DNA of 64,000 bases, taken from the NCBI RefSeq assembly GCF_003688915.1, contig NZ_REFU01000001.1, positions 4,278,001 to 4,342,000 on the forward strand. Reading direction: 5' to 3'. Positions 29,203-38,214 of this stretch are shown piece after piece; position 1 is the first letter of the stretch, and every line of letters starts with the position of its first letter. The translations under genes were made by a program, and so were the position numbers. The DNA is from Rhodococcus sp. SBT000017 (lineage in GTDB: Bacteria; Actinomycetota; Actinomycetes; Mycobacteriales; Mycobacteriaceae). The notes under the pieces were generated by a model, which was not told the origin of the DNA, did not search any database, and worked only from the letters and a program-made list of their open reading frames with translations.

Positions 29203-30057
29203 TCAACCGACAGCGCGAAAGCGTATCTGCGTTCCGGGCGTCAGTTGTGCGGCAGCGGACACGTCGGCCGCGGTGACGACGGCGATCACCGGATAACCGC
29301 CCGTGACGGGATGGTCGGCGAGAAACAACACCGGCTGCCCCGACGGTGGAACCTGTAGAGCGCCGAGAACCATTCCCTCACTGGCCAATTCGCTGTCGAG
29401 TGCGCGAACCAGCGGCTCGGAGCCGTCGAGCCTGATTCCGACGCGATCGGTGTCCGGCGTGACCGTCCACGGCTGCTCCAGCAGCAGCGATCGGGTGCTC
29501 TCGGTGAACCAGTTCTCGCGCGGCCCGAACGTGACGTGCAATGTGGCTCGGGTCGATGGCGGCGGTACGAAATCCGCGGCGGGCCATTCCCCGCTGCCGT
29601 TGCCGACGTTCAGAACATCGCCGGCGGAGAGCGCTGCCGGTCCGAGACCGGACATCGTGTCCGTCGCACGGCTGCCGAGGACGGCGGGGACGTCGATCCC
29701 ACCCCGCACGGCCAGGTAACTCCGCAGACCCCATGTGGGCGTGGTCAATTCCAGTACCTGTCCGGCTCGGACCACGAGCGTCGAATTCAATCCTTGCAGG
29801 GTGCCGTCCACGCGGCAGATCACGTGTGCCCCGGTGACGGCCACGACGGCGTCGAACTCGGCGCGGAGGTTCAGGCCACCGAAGGTCACTTCCAGCGTGG
29901 CGGCGTCGGAGTTGTTGCCCACCAATCGGTTCGCGGCATCGTGCGAGAGCCGATCTGCGGCCCCCGAGCGCCCCACACCGATCGACGCATACCCTGGGCG
30001 CCCGCGATCCTGGACGGTGCACAGTGGTCCCGTCTGCAGAACGGTCAGGGCTCTCAT
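29203..30057 (-). CDS. pxpC: 5-oxoprolinase subunit C (biotin-dependent-carboxyltransferase-like)
   Basis: Part of the ATP-dependent 5-oxoprolinase PxpABC, which opens pyroglutamate to glutamate. The 284-residue protein has the KipA/AHS2 fold: GPLCTVQDRGRPGYASIGVGRSGAAD (residues about 9-34), GRSGAADRLSH, a central LRSYLAVRGGIDVPAVLGSRATD and a C-terminal ILFLADHPVTGGYPVIAVV-like block. The ATG at 30057 overlaps the pxpB stop (ATGA). Older annotation as an allophanate hydrolase or sporulation kinase inhibitor subunit stems from the same fold. Confidence 0.9.
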   Translation of the reverse strand: MRALTVLQTGPLCTVQDRGRPGYASIGVGRSGAADRLSHDAANRLVGNNSDAATLEVTFGGLNLRAEFDAVVAVTGAHVICRVDGTLQGLNSTLVVRAGQVLELTTPTWGLRSYLAVRGGIDVPAVLGSRATDTMSGLGPAALSAGDVLNVGNGSGEWPAADFVPPPSTRATLHVTFGPRENWFTESTRSLLLEQPWTVTPDTDRVGIRLDGSEPLVRALDSELASEGMVLGALQVPPSGQPVLFLADHPVTGGYPVIAVVTAADVSAAAQLTPGTQIRFRAVG

Positions 30058-30656
30058 GCCTGCTCGAATCGAACGGTGGTGCCGGGCCGCAGCAGCGCGG
30101 GTGGATCGCGGTCCAGGTTCCACAGTTGCGCGTCGGTGCGCCCGATCAGTTGCCAGCCGCCGGGGGAGGAGCGCGGATAGATGCCCGAGAAGTCACCCGC
30201 CAGCCCCACCGAGCCGGCCGGGACGCTGGTGCGCGGCGACGTGCGCCGCGGAACGTGCAGCCGGGCGTCGGTGCCGACGAGATAGCCGAAGCCGGGTGCG
30301 AAGCCGCCGAACGCAACGATCCACGCTTGATCGGTATGTGCGGCAACGACTTCGGTGGTGGACAGGCCGGTCAGTCGGGCCACCTCGTCGAGGTCTTCGC
30401 CGTCGTATACCACCGAGATAGTCACGGTGTCGGACCGGTCGTCGTCCACGTCGACTGCGGGTTCGGTGGCCGAGATCCAGTCCAGTATCGGCTGCTTCGG
30501 CCCGTCGAACATCACCAGCACGGTGCGGGCGGCGGGAACCAGATCGGCGACTCGAGACGGTGGATCGGCCGTCAGAGAGCGGTAATACGCCATGGTCTCG
30601 TCCAGCCCGTCGAACTCGACGAGTACTGCATTCTCACCCGCCGGAACAATGCGCAT
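30054..30656 (-). CDS. pxpB: 5-oxoprolinase subunit B
   Basis: A 200-residue AHS1/KipI-fold protein that pairs with PxpC. Visible family blocks are the N-terminal IVPAGENAVLVEF, VYDGEDLDEVARLTGLSTTEVVAAHT and the strongly conserved FGGFAPGFGYLVGTD, then PRTSVPAGSVGLAGDFSGIYPRSSPGGWQLIGRT. It overlaps pxpA by one base (TGATG) and pxpC by four, so all three subunits are translated together. The complex is cytoplasmic and removes the damage product 5-oxoproline or feeds glutamate metabolism. Confidence 0.93.
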   Translation of the reverse strand: MRIVPAGENAVLVEFDGLDETMAYYRSLTADPPSRVADLVPAARTVLVMFDGPKQPILDWISATEPAVDVDDDRSDTVTISVVYDGEDLDEVARLTGLSTTEVVAAHTDQAWIVAFGGFAPGFGYLVGTDARLHVPRRTSPRTSVPAGSVGLAGDFSGIYPRSSPGGWQLIGRTDAQLWNLDRDPPALLRPGTTVRFEQA

Positions 30657-31420
30657 CAGACGAAGGCTGTCACGTCGATGCCGTTGCCGCGCAGCAGTTC
30701 CGACACGGCCGTTGCCATCGCGACCGCGCCGGGGGAGTCGCCGTGCAGGCAGATCGACTCGGCGGCAATGTCGATGGGCGAGCCGTCGACCGCCAGGGTG
30801 GTGCCGTCGGTGATCATGGTCAGCACGCGCCGGGCGACGGCGTCGGGATCGGACAGCACGGCGCCAGGTTCCGAGCGGGCCACCAGCGTTCCCTGCGGGG
30901 TGTACGCGCGGTCGGCGAAAGCCTCGGTGACAGTGCGAAGCCCGGCTCGCTCCGCTTCGTCGAGGAACACCGAACCGGGCAGGCCGAGCACCGGCAGCGT
31001 GGGGTCGTAGGCGAGAACGGCGTCGACCACGGCCTTGGCCTGAACGCGATGGTGCACGATCGCGTTGTACAGCGCGCCGTGTGGTTTGACGTAGGCAACG
31101 GCCGAACCGGAGACCTGAGCGAGTGCGTCGAGTGCACCCATCTGATAGATCACGTCGGCGGTGAGATCGGCCGAGGAGACGTCGAGAAAGCGTCTGCCGA
31201 ATCCGGCGAGGTCGTGATAGCCCACCTGCGCACCGATCCGCACGGCTGCGTTCGAGGCCGAACGGCACGTACGCAGCAGAGTGGTGGGATCACCGGCATG
31301 GAAGCCGCACGCAACGTTGGCGCTCGATACCAGGGCGAGCATCGCGTCGTCGTCCCCGAGAGTCCATGCACCGTAGCTTTCGCCGAGATCGGCGTTGAGG
31401 TCGATGGACACCCTCGTCAT
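30656..31420 (-). CDS. pxpA: 5-oxoprolinase subunit A (LamB/YcsF)
   Basis: A 254-residue LamB/YcsF protein: [14 protein letters not shown] at the N-terminus, [38 protein letters not shown] and a C-terminal [11 protein letters not shown], with several His/Asp that suggest a metal centre. It supplies the oxoproline-opening activity with PxpBC. The ATG at 31420 gives the family start; an in-frame upstream extension would run into znuB. It begins one base after the znuB stop, so it is physically in the same minus-strand run as the zinc importer. Confidence 0.93.
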   Translation of the reverse strand: MTRVSIDLNADLGESYGAWTLGDDDAMLALVSSANVACGFHAGDPTTLLRTCRSASNAAVRIGAQVGYHDLAGFGRRFLDVSSADLTADVIYQMGALDALAQVSGSAVAYVKPHGALYNAIVHHRVQAKAVVDAVLAYDPTLPVLGLPGSVFLDEAERAGLRTVTEAFADRAYTPQGTLVARSEPGAVLSDPDAVARRVLTMITDGTTLAVDGSPIDIAAESICLHGDSPGAVAMATAVSELLRGNGIDVTAFV

Positions 31421-31421
31421 C

Positions 31422-32300
31422 CTAGGCGGGAACCAGCCGTCCGGAATTGGCCTTGCGGGTTCCGCCGATCGCACGGCAGACGAGATAGATCACGAAGGAG
31501 ATGGTGGTGACGAACGTCGACACCGGAAGCCCGGGGGCGAGGGAGAGCAGGATGCCTCCGACGGCGGCGATCTCGGCGAACAGGATGGACAGCAGCGTCG
31601 CTTTGAGTGGGCTGGCAGTGACCCGTGCGGCGGCTGCGGCGGGAGTGATCAGCAGCGAGAGCACCAGCAGCGCTCCGACGATCTGGACGCCCAGTGCGCA
31701 GGCGACGCCGACGAGCACGGCGAAGACCACCGAGAGTGCGCGGACGGGGACGCCGCGGGCCAGCGCCACCTCGGGGTCGGTGCTGGCGAACAGCAGCGGC
31801 CGATAGACCACGGTGAGGACGATCAGCACCAGGACGGCGCACACCAGCAGCAACTCGATCCCGCTCTGCCCGACGCCGACGATCTGGCCGATCAGCAGCG
31901 AGAAGCTGGTGCCGGTTCGGCCGGGATAGAGCCAGATGAACAACACCGACAAGCCGAGGCCGAAGGACATGATGACGCCGATGACCGAGTCGCGGTCGCG
32001 GGCCTTGCTACCGAGCAGGGCGAACATCACCGCCGCGACCACGGACCCCACGATGGCTCCGAGGCCGACGGTGATGCCGACGAGCAGTGCGGCAGAGGCG
32101 CCGGTGAGCGAGAGCTCACTCGATCCGTGCACCGCGAACGCCCACTGGCGGCTGACGATCAGCGGGCCCAGCGCCCCGGCGAGCAATCCGAGGATCGCGG
32201 CGGCGAGCAGAGCCTGCTGGACGAAGTCGTAGGTCAGCAGATTGGCGGTGGTGTCGAAGTCGAGCATCTTCGAGAATGCGTCGAGAACCTTCTCGTTCAT
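31422..32300 (-). CDS. znuB: zinc/manganese ABC transporter permease
   Basis: A 292-residue permease with about eight hydrophobic segments and the ABC-3 family signature regions ([24 protein letters not shown] and [50 protein letters not shown]). It forms the channel of a cluster 9 metal importer with the neighbouring ATPase and binding protein. It overlaps the ATPase stop by four bases. Whether zinc or manganese is carried cannot be fixed from the permease alone; the His-rich binding protein favours zinc. Confidence 0.92.
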   Translation of the reverse strand: MNEKVLDAFSKMLDFDTTANLLTYDFVQQALLAAAILGLLAGALGPLIVSRQWAFAVHGSSELSLTGASAALLVGITVGLGAIVGSVVAAVMFALLGSKARDRDSVIGVIMSFGLGLSVLFIWLYPGRTGTSFSLLIGQIVGVGQSGIELLLVCAVLVLIVLTVVYRPLLFASTDPEVALARGVPVRALSVVFAVLVGVACALGVQIVGALLVLSLLITPAAAAARVTASPLKATLLSILFAEIAAVGGILLSLAPGLPVSTFVTTISFVIYLVCRAIGGTRKANSGRLVPA

Positions 32301-33130
32301 GCCTTGTCTTCTCTGTCGTGCGGCACGGGTGGATGGTGAGCGCCGGCCGAGCCGAGTGCATCGATGGAGTCACCGGTTCCGACCACGATGAGCCGGCCGC
32401 GAACCTTCAACACCTCGACCTCGGTGCCGTAGAGCTCGGACAGGACCTCGGTGGTCATGACATCGGCGGGAGTGCCGATGCGGAACCGGCCGTCGACGAT
32501 GTAGACGATGCGATCGACGAGCGGGAGGATCGGGTTGATCTCGTGCGTCACGAACAGCACTGCCGTGCCGTGCTCCCGCCGTCGGCGATCGATGAGGCTC
32601 GAGACCAGAGACTGGTTGGCGAGGTCGAGGCTGAGCAGGGGCTCGTCGCACAGCAGGACCGACGGATCGCCGACGAGTGCCTGGGCGATGCGCAGCCGCT
32701 GCTGTTCACCGCCGGACATCGAGCCCACGGGAGCGCCCGCGAAGGAGTTGGCGTCGACCTGATCGATCGCGCGCTGCACCGTCTCCTTGCGTTGCCGCAT
32801 GCCGCGCAGGCCCATGCCCCACCGATGGCCGTCCCAGCCGAGGCCGACGAGGTCGCGTCCGCGCAGGGGTAGATCGTCGTCGATGTTGCGTTGCTGGGGC
32901 ACGTAGCCGACGCCCGACTGGCCGCGACGGACGGGATGGCCGTCTATCGCGGCCGTGCCGGACGTGAGGTGATTCTGGCCCAGCAGCACCTTGAGCAGAG
33001 ACGTCTTGCCCGACCCGTTGGGGCCGAGAACGGCGATGAACTCGCCCTTCTCGACCGCCAGATCCAGGTTCTGCCAGAGCGTGCGCTCACCGAACGCCAG
33101 TCCGGCATCGCGCAGTTCTACAGCAGGCAT
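32297..33130 (-). CDS. znuC: zinc/manganese ABC transporter ATPase
   Basis: A 277-residue ABC ATPase: Walker A LGPNGSGKTSLL (about residues 36-47), Q-loop VPQQRN, signature MSGGEQQRLRIAQAL, Walker B VLLCDEPLLSLD and H-loop VTHEIN. The tail of about 40 residues after the core is variable. It powers the metal importer with ZnuA and ZnuB. It overlaps znuB (ATGA); znuA lies 48 bases upstream on the same strand. Confidence 0.94.
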   Translation of the reverse strand: MPAVELRDAGLAFGERTLWQNLDLAVEKGEFIAVLGPNGSGKTSLLKVLLGQNHLTSGTAAIDGHPVRRGQSGVGYVPQQRNIDDDLPLRGRDLVGLGWDGHRWGMGLRGMRQRKETVQRAIDQVDANSFAGAPVGSMSGGEQQRLRIAQALVGDPSVLLCDEPLLSLDLANQSLVSSLIDRRRREHGTAVLFVTHEINPILPLVDRIVYIVDGRFRIGTPADVMTTEVLSELYGTEVEVLKVRGRLIVVGTGDSIDALGSAGAHHPPVPHDREDKA

Positions 33131-33178
33131 GTACTACAGCTTTCCATCAACCGGTCCGAGATCAGGAGTCGGATCGGC

Positions 33179-34204
33179 TCAAGGGGTGGTTGCGAGGGCG
33201 GCCTGCAGATCCGTCGCTGCCTTGGTCTGCCACTCGAGGTACGTCATCCCGGCGGGCAGAGTCTCGGTGACCTCGACGACGGGGATGCCCGCGGCCTCAC
33301 TGGTGGAGCGAATGTCCTGTGTCACAGCATCTTCGGTCTGGATGTTGTAGATCAGCGCGCGGACGGACTTCGAGGTGAACAGATCACGCGTTGCGGCGAT
33401 CGATGCCGGAGACGGGTCGTTGCCCTCCTCGATGGCGTCCTTGAAATCCTCGGGGGTGCGATCGTCGAGATCGGACTCCTCGATGAGGTAGTGCGCGATC
33501 GGCTCGGTCTGCGCCACCGGTGCGTCGGGGTGATCGGCAGCGATCTTCGCCGTCACGTCGGTGATGCCGTGGACCTGCTCGTGGAACGTCTCGGCGTTGG
33601 CGGTGTACTGCGCAGCGTTGTCGGGATCGAGCTGACCGAGCTTGTCGGCGATCTCCTCGGCGGTGTGCGCTGCCACCTCGGCGTTGTACCAGACGTGTTC
33701 GTTGACCTCACCGTGCGAATGGCCGTGATCGTCCGTTGCTTCTGCTTCTGTTTCCGGTGTCGCTTCGTCGGAGGCGGGCTCGGAGTCGTGATCGTGGCTG
33801 TCCTCGAGCAGGGAGAAGGCATCGACCGACGGCACGTCCTGGCCCTCGGATCCGAGGATGTCCTCGATGAACTGGTCGTAGCCGCCACCGTTGTAGACCA
33901 CGAGCGACGCCTCGGCTACGGAAGCCGCGTCGGCGGGGCTCGCCTCGTAGGAGTGCGGGTCCGCGGACGGGTCGGAGATGATCGACGTCACTGTCGCCAG
34001 GTCGCCTGCAACCGCCTCGGCGACGCTTCCCCAGACGTTCGTGGACGCGACGATCGTGATCGGTCCGTCGACGGCGGTGGCCGGAGCCGACTCGGTGCTC
34101 GCGGATTCGGTGGAGCTGCACGCGCTGAGTGTGAGGGCTGCGGCGCAGGTCAGGCCCAGTGCAGCCGTGAGCTTGGTCCGGGACGCGCGATGGGTGGACG
34201 ACAT
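33179..34204 (-). CDS. znuA: zinc/manganese-binding lipoprotein of ABC importer
   Basis: A 341-residue cluster A-I solute-binding protein. The lipobox is LTLSAC (Cys29). Ligand regions are DPHSYEASPAD (first His), a His/Asp-rich flexible loop (SHDHDSE ... DDHGHSHGEVNEHVW, about residues 136-170) and GIPVVEVTETL near the C-terminus. The charged His loop is typical of zinc binders. AGGAG lies about nine bases before the ATG. A candidate Zur-type dyad is found 34 bases upstream of the gene, so zinc-repressed expression is likely. Confidence 0.93.
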   Translation of the reverse strand: MSSTHRASRTKLTAALGLTCAAALTLSACSSTESASTESAPATAVDGPITIVASTNVWGSVAEAVAGDLATVTSIISDPSADPHSYEASPADAASVAEASLVVYNGGGYDQFIEDILGSEGQDVPSVDAFSLLEDSHDHDSEPASDEATPETEAEATDDHGHSHGEVNEHVWYNAEVAAHTAEEIADKLGQLDPDNAAQYTANAETFHEQVHGITDVTAKIAADHPDAPVAQTEPIAHYLIEESDLDDRTPEDFKDAIEEGNDPSPASIAATRDLFTSKSVRALIYNIQTEDAVTQDIRSTSEAAGIPVVEVTETLPAGMTYLEWQTKAATDLQAALATTP

Positions 34205-34237
34205 CGATGAACTCCTGTGAGCGGAACTTGACGCTAA

Positions 34238-34252
34238 TGGAAACCGTTACCG
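34238..34252. promoter_or_regulatory. candidate Zur-type operator before znuA
   Basis: TGGAAAC-C-GTTACCG is an imperfect 7-1-7 dyad. On the minus strand it lies just upstream of a possible -10 TAGCGT (34236-34231), where a repressor would block znuA. Zur sites in actinobacteria are 7-1-7 AT-rich dyads; the match here is partial. Confidence 0.4.
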
Positions 34253-34345
34253 TTGTACTCTAGCGCGCAGTGGGGTGACGGATCGAATCGGACGAACGAG
34301 ACCTCGAGTTTCTCTACGCCGTGTTGTGGGACTAACGTCCCGGTT

Positions 34346-35452
34346 ATGGTCAGGTCAAGCGAACCGCGACGTCAGGCGACGTTGGCGTCGATCGCCGCCG
34401 AGCTGAAGGTATCGCGCACCACCGTCTCGAACGCCTACAACCGACCCGATCAGCTCTCTCCGGAACTCCGCGAACGCGTCCTCCAGGCCGCCAAACGCCG
34501 CGGATACGCCGGCCCCGACCCCGTCGCGCGATCGCTGCGCACCCGCAAGGCCGGAGCCATCGGGCTGCTCCTCACCGAAGCCCTGAGCTACTCCTTTCGC
34601 GACCCCGCCGCGATGAGCTTCCTCGCTGGACTCGCCGAATCCTGCGAAGCCGCAGGGCAGGGCCTACTGCTTATCCCCGCCGGAGCCGAACGCGACGACG
34701 TGCAAGCCGCAGCCGTCGTCCAACAAGCAGGAGTCGACGGCTTCGTCGTCTACTCCGTCGCCGACGACGACCCCTACCTCGCTGCCGTTCGCGAACGCCA
34801 CCTACCGATCGTCGTCTGCGATCAGCCGCGCAACATCCCCGAAGCGGCCCTCGTCGCCATCGACGACCGAGGCGCGATGAAAATGCTTGCCGCACATCTC
34901 ATCTCACAGGGGCACGAGCACCTCGCCGTCCTGTGCATGAGGCTCGGACGCGACCGCCGCGATGGCGTCGTACCCCCGGGGCGCTTGGCGGACAGTCACT
35001 TCCACGTCCAACGCGAACGCATCGCCGGAGTCCAGGCAGCCATGATCGACGCCGGACTCGACCCCGACATCCTCACCGTCGTCGAACGCTTCGACCACAC
35101 CGTCCGCTCCGGCCACTCCGCGGCCGCCCAAGCGCTGCAGGCCAACCGCGAAACCACCGCCCTGCTCTGCACCACCGACGTCATCGCCCTCGGCGCACTC
35201 AACTTCGCTCGAGTCTCGGGAATCGATGTGCCGAGCCAACTCTCGGTCACCGGATTCGACGGCATCTCCGACGCCATCCGCGAGAACCTCACCACCGTGC
35301 GCCAAGACGCCGAAGAAAAAGGCCGTCGAGCAGGCAAACTGGTGCTCTCGTCCTCCCACTCGGGCATCGTCGCCGCCGAAACTCTGCCGACCGAACTCTT
35401 CCGCGGCCGAACCGCAGGACCGCCGCCGAAACAGCCGCCCGCTATCGCCTGA
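34346..35452 (+). CDS. LacI-family transcription regulator
   Basis: A 368-residue repressor. The DNA-binding helix-turn-helix and hinge are at about residues 10-65 (TLASIAAELKVSRTTVSNAYNRPDQLSPELRERVLQAAKRRGYAGPDPVARSLRTRK), followed by a periplasmic-binding-like sensor domain (GAIGLLL to SVTGFDGISDAIRENLTTV). The ATG at 34346 follows a -10 TAACGT by seven bases, so the mRNA is leaderless. No sugar transporter or catabolic gene lies next to it; the neighbours are the zinc importer (divergent) and a trehalose enzyme (convergent). The ligand and targets are unknown. Confidence 0.92.
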   Translation: MVRSSEPRRQATLASIAAELKVSRTTVSNAYNRPDQLSPELRERVLQAAKRRGYAGPDPVARSLRTRKAGAIGLLLTEALSYSFRDPAAMSFLAGLAESCEAAGQGLLLIPAGAERDDVQAAAVVQQAGVDGFVVYSVADDDPYLAAVRERHLPIVVCDQPRNIPEAALVAIDDRGAMKMLAAHLISQGHEHLAVLCMRLGRDRRDGVVPPGRLADSHFHVQRERIAGVQAAMIDAGLDPDILTVVERFDHTVRSGHSAAAQALQANRETTALLCTTDVIALGALNFARVSGIDVPSQLSVTGFDGISDAIRENLTTVRQDAEEKGRRAGKLVLSSSHSGIVAAETLPTELFRGRTAGPPPKQPPAIA

Positions 35453-35459
35453 CCTTTGC

Positions 35460-35597
35460 CGCCCGCTCTCCTGCCCGCCCGCCTTCTGCCCGCCCACCCG
35501 CCCCCCGTTCGGGATGAATGTGAGATTCAGTCGCTCTGAGTGCAACAAAGGCGCATTGATCCCAACCAGGGAGGGGCCATTGACGCGGAAGGGGGGC
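35460..35597. repeat. composite intergenic repeat, second site
   Basis: CCCGCCCGCC-type tracts (35479-35513) lead to CCCGTTCGGG, then a block with GAATGTGAGATTCAGTCGCT, GCATTGATCCC and CCATTGACGC. The plan (CCCGCC tract, CCGTTCG, dyad block, GACGC end) is the same as at 8369-8531, though the core differs. It lies between convergent genes. Confidence 0.5.
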
Positions 35598-35602
35598 GGG
35601 GG

Positions 35603-38155
35603 TCAAGCAGGCTGAGCGCTGAGCAATCTCGCGCAACGCAGCAGACCGAGGTGACTGTAGGCCTGCGGATGGTTGCCGAGGGATCGTTCGGCGATGGGAT
35701 CGTATTCCTCACTGAGCAGTCCGGTGGGCCCTGCAGCACTGACGAGTTGGGCGAACAGTGCTTCGGCTTCGGCGCGTTGTCCCACCAGTAGGTATGCCTC
35801 CACGAGCCAGGCCGCACAGAGGTGGAAGCCACCTTCGCCGCCGGGCAGTCCGTCGTCGTGGCGGTATCGGTACACGGTCGAGCCGCTGCGCAGTTCGGCT
35901 TCGGTGGCGGTGACGGTGGCCGCGAAGCGTGGGTCGGCCGGGTCGATCAGTCCGGACAGTCCGATGAACAGCGTGGCGGCGTCGAGGTCGGTGCCGTCGT
36001 ACGCGGCGGTGAAGGACTGCACTTCCTCGTTCCAGCCGTTGGCGAGCACTTCCTCGCGGATGGTCGCGCGCAGAGATGCCCAGCTGGGTTCTGTTGTGCG
36101 ACCGAATTTTTCGGCGAGTCGGATGGCGCGATCGACGGTGATCCAGCCCATCACCTTGGAGTAGACGTGGTGACGGGGGTTGTCGCGGATCTCCCAGATG
36201 CCGTGGTCGGGCTCGAACCACCGACGCTCGACGGCTTCGACCATGGCGCGGACGAGATCCCAATCGTCTTCGGACAGAACGTGGTCCGATCCTGCGGCCT
36301 TGCGTGCATGGGCGAGAGCGGACACCAGTTCGACGATGGGACCGAAGACGTCCAGCTGAACCTGTTGATTGGCAGCATTTCCCACGCGTACCGGACGCGA
36401 GCCGGCGTAGCCGGGCAGCTCGTCGATGACGGCCTCGGGCGGTAGGCCGAGACCCCAGATCGTGTAGAGCGGGTGCAGACGCTCGGGGCCGGAGACCGAC
36501 TCGAGCACACCGTGGATCCAGGAGAGGTAGTTCTCTGCCTCCGCCATCGATCCCACGTCGACCAGCGCGGTTGCGGTGAGTGCGGCGTCGCGCAGCCAGC
36601 AGTATCGGTAGTCCCAGTTACGTACTCCGCCGATGTCCTCGGGCAGTGAGGTGGTGGCCGCAGCCATGATCGAGCCGGACTCGGCATGTACGAGGCCGCG
36701 GAGGGTCAGTGCCGATCGCTTCATCAGATCGCGCTTGAGTGGAGGCAGGTCCAGGCCGTCGGCCCAGTCCTTCCAGTATGCCTCCGAGGCGCGGCGACGC
36801 TCCACCTCGTCCCACGGGTATTCGGTCAGATCGTCTGTGCCGAGCCGCAATTCGAGAACGATCGGTCCGTCGGACGGATCGACCTCGGCGTGTGCCGTCT
36901 GCTGAGATCCGTCGGAGACGATGTTCCAGGTGACGCCGGGACTGCGCAGCACCATCGGATCTGCGGTACCGAGAATGCGGAGACCGTCGACATCGGGTTC
37001 GAGTGAGGCCCAGGCCTTTCCGAATTCCGGACGCGGTGCGAAGGTGACCACGGCGGTGGCCTTGCCGGTGATGACTCGCGTCAGCGCGGTCTGGCCCTGG
37101 CCGATGTCGTGCGGCAGGTAATCGGTGACCTGCAGGCTGGCCCACTTGGTCTGCACCGTCATCGTGCCGTCCACGTACTGCTGACTCAGCGGAAGTGATG
37201 CGCGGGTGGGTCCGACGCTGAAGTGGCCGGCCTGATCGCCGCCGAGCAGGTGCGCGAACACTGCTGCGGAATCGGGTTCGGGGTGGCACAGCCAGGTGAC
37301 GTCGGCGTCGGGGGTCAGCAGCGCTACGGCATTGGGGCTGGCCAACATCGTCAGTCGTTCGATGCGTGGGGCGTCGGCTCCCGAAAGCCACTGCCGTCGC
37401 TCTTCGAGCAGAAATGCCAGGGCGAGCGCGACCTGCTCGGTGCTGTCGATCCGGAACTCCGCGAGGGTGTCTCCCGGCCCGATCTTGACGCCGATGTCCG
37501 GCCCGTGCAGGTGTCCGAACGCCTTCTCGTCGGTGACGTCGTCGCCGAAAAAGACTGCGGCAGTGGCGGCTTCCTGATGGCGAAGAATGTCGAGGGCGAC
37601 GCCCTTGTCGGTGACGATGACGGCCAGTTCGATGACGGACTTGCCTTCGGTGACCTGAACGCCGTCCCGCGCAGCGGCACCGGATCGCACCGCTGCGAGC
37701 GCTTCGTCACCGGCGGCGGTCTCGGCATTGCGGACGTGCAGCGCGACGCTGGCCGGCTTTGTCTCGATACTCACGCCGGGATGGGCGTCGGCGATGGCCT
37801 GGAGTTCGCCGGTGATGACGGTGAGGAGCTTCTTGGCGTTCTCGTCGATGGCGTTGATGAATCCGGCGTCGAACTCACTGCCGTGACTGCCCACCAACTG
37901 CACCTCGGACGGCAGGCGGGAGAGGATCGCGAGATCGCGGAGGGCACGTCCGGAGATGACGGCAGCGTTGGTGCCGGCCAGGGAGGCGAGCCCGCGCATG
38001 GCGCTGACCGACTCTGGGTGCGGGAAGGCCTTCTGCGGGTCGGAGACGATCGGCGCCATGGTGCCGTCGTAATCGGACGCGACGAGCAGACGCGGAGTCC
38101 GAGCTACTCCAACGAGTGCGCGGCGAAGTTCGAGCGGCAATTCGAGAGCAGTCAC
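35603..38155 (-). CDS. trehalose-6-phosphate phosphatase fused to GH15 hydrolase
   Basis: An 850-residue two-enzyme fusion. Residues about 1-255 form an OtsB HAD phosphatase (nucleophile region VASDYDGTMAPI with Asp28/Asp30; VFFGDDVTDEKAF). Residues about 265-850 form a glycoside hydrolase 15 (alpha/alpha)6 domain (GVRNWDYRYCWLRDAALTATAL; GEGGFHLCAAWLVEAYL), the family of actinobacterial trehalases and glucoamylases. One polypeptide could thus dephosphorylate trehalose-6-P and split the trehalose. The GTG start at 38155 is the first codon of the frame that fits the family. No otsA/treS is in the window. Confidence 0.9.
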   Translation of the reverse strand: MTALELPLELRRALVGVARTPRLLVASDYDGTMAPIVSDPQKAFPHPESVSAMRGLASLAGTNAAVISGRALRDLAILSRLPSEVQLVGSHGSEFDAGFINAIDENAKKLLTVITGELQAIADAHPGVSIETKPASVALHVRNAETAAGDEALAAVRSGAAARDGVQVTEGKSVIELAVIVTDKGVALDILRHQEAATAAVFFGDDVTDEKAFGHLHGPDIGVKIGPGDTLAEFRIDSTEQVALALAFLLEERRQWLSGADAPRIERLTMLASPNAVALLTPDADVTWLCHPEPDSAAVFAHLLGGDQAGHFSVGPTRASLPLSQQYVDGTMTVQTKWASLQVTDYLPHDIGQGQTALTRVITGKATAVVTFAPRPEFGKAWASLEPDVDGLRILGTADPMVLRSPGVTWNIVSDGSQQTAHAEVDPSDGPIVLELRLGTDDLTEYPWDEVERRRASEAYWKDWADGLDLPPLKRDLMKRSALTLRGLVHAESGSIMAAATTSLPEDIGGVRNWDYRYCWLRDAALTATALVDVGSMAEAENYLSWIHGVLESVSGPERLHPLYTIWGLGLPPEAVIDELPGYAGSRPVRVGNAANQQVQLDVFGPIVELVSALAHARKAAGSDHVLSEDDWDLVRAMVEAVERRWFEPDHGIWEIRDNPRHHVYSKVMGWITVDRAIRLAEKFGRTTEPSWASLRATIREEVLANGWNEEVQSFTAAYDGTDLDAATLFIGLSGLIDPADPRFAATVTATEAELRSGSTVYRYRHDDGLPGGEGGFHLCAAWLVEAYLLVGQRAEAEALFAQLVSAAGPTGLLSEEYDPIAERSLGNHPQAYSHLGLLRCARLLSAQPA

Positions 38156-38214
38156 CCGTCGAATCTAGGCGATGAACCCCGCCTCGGCGTACCTGGCTTT
38201 GTGCGCGTGATGTA

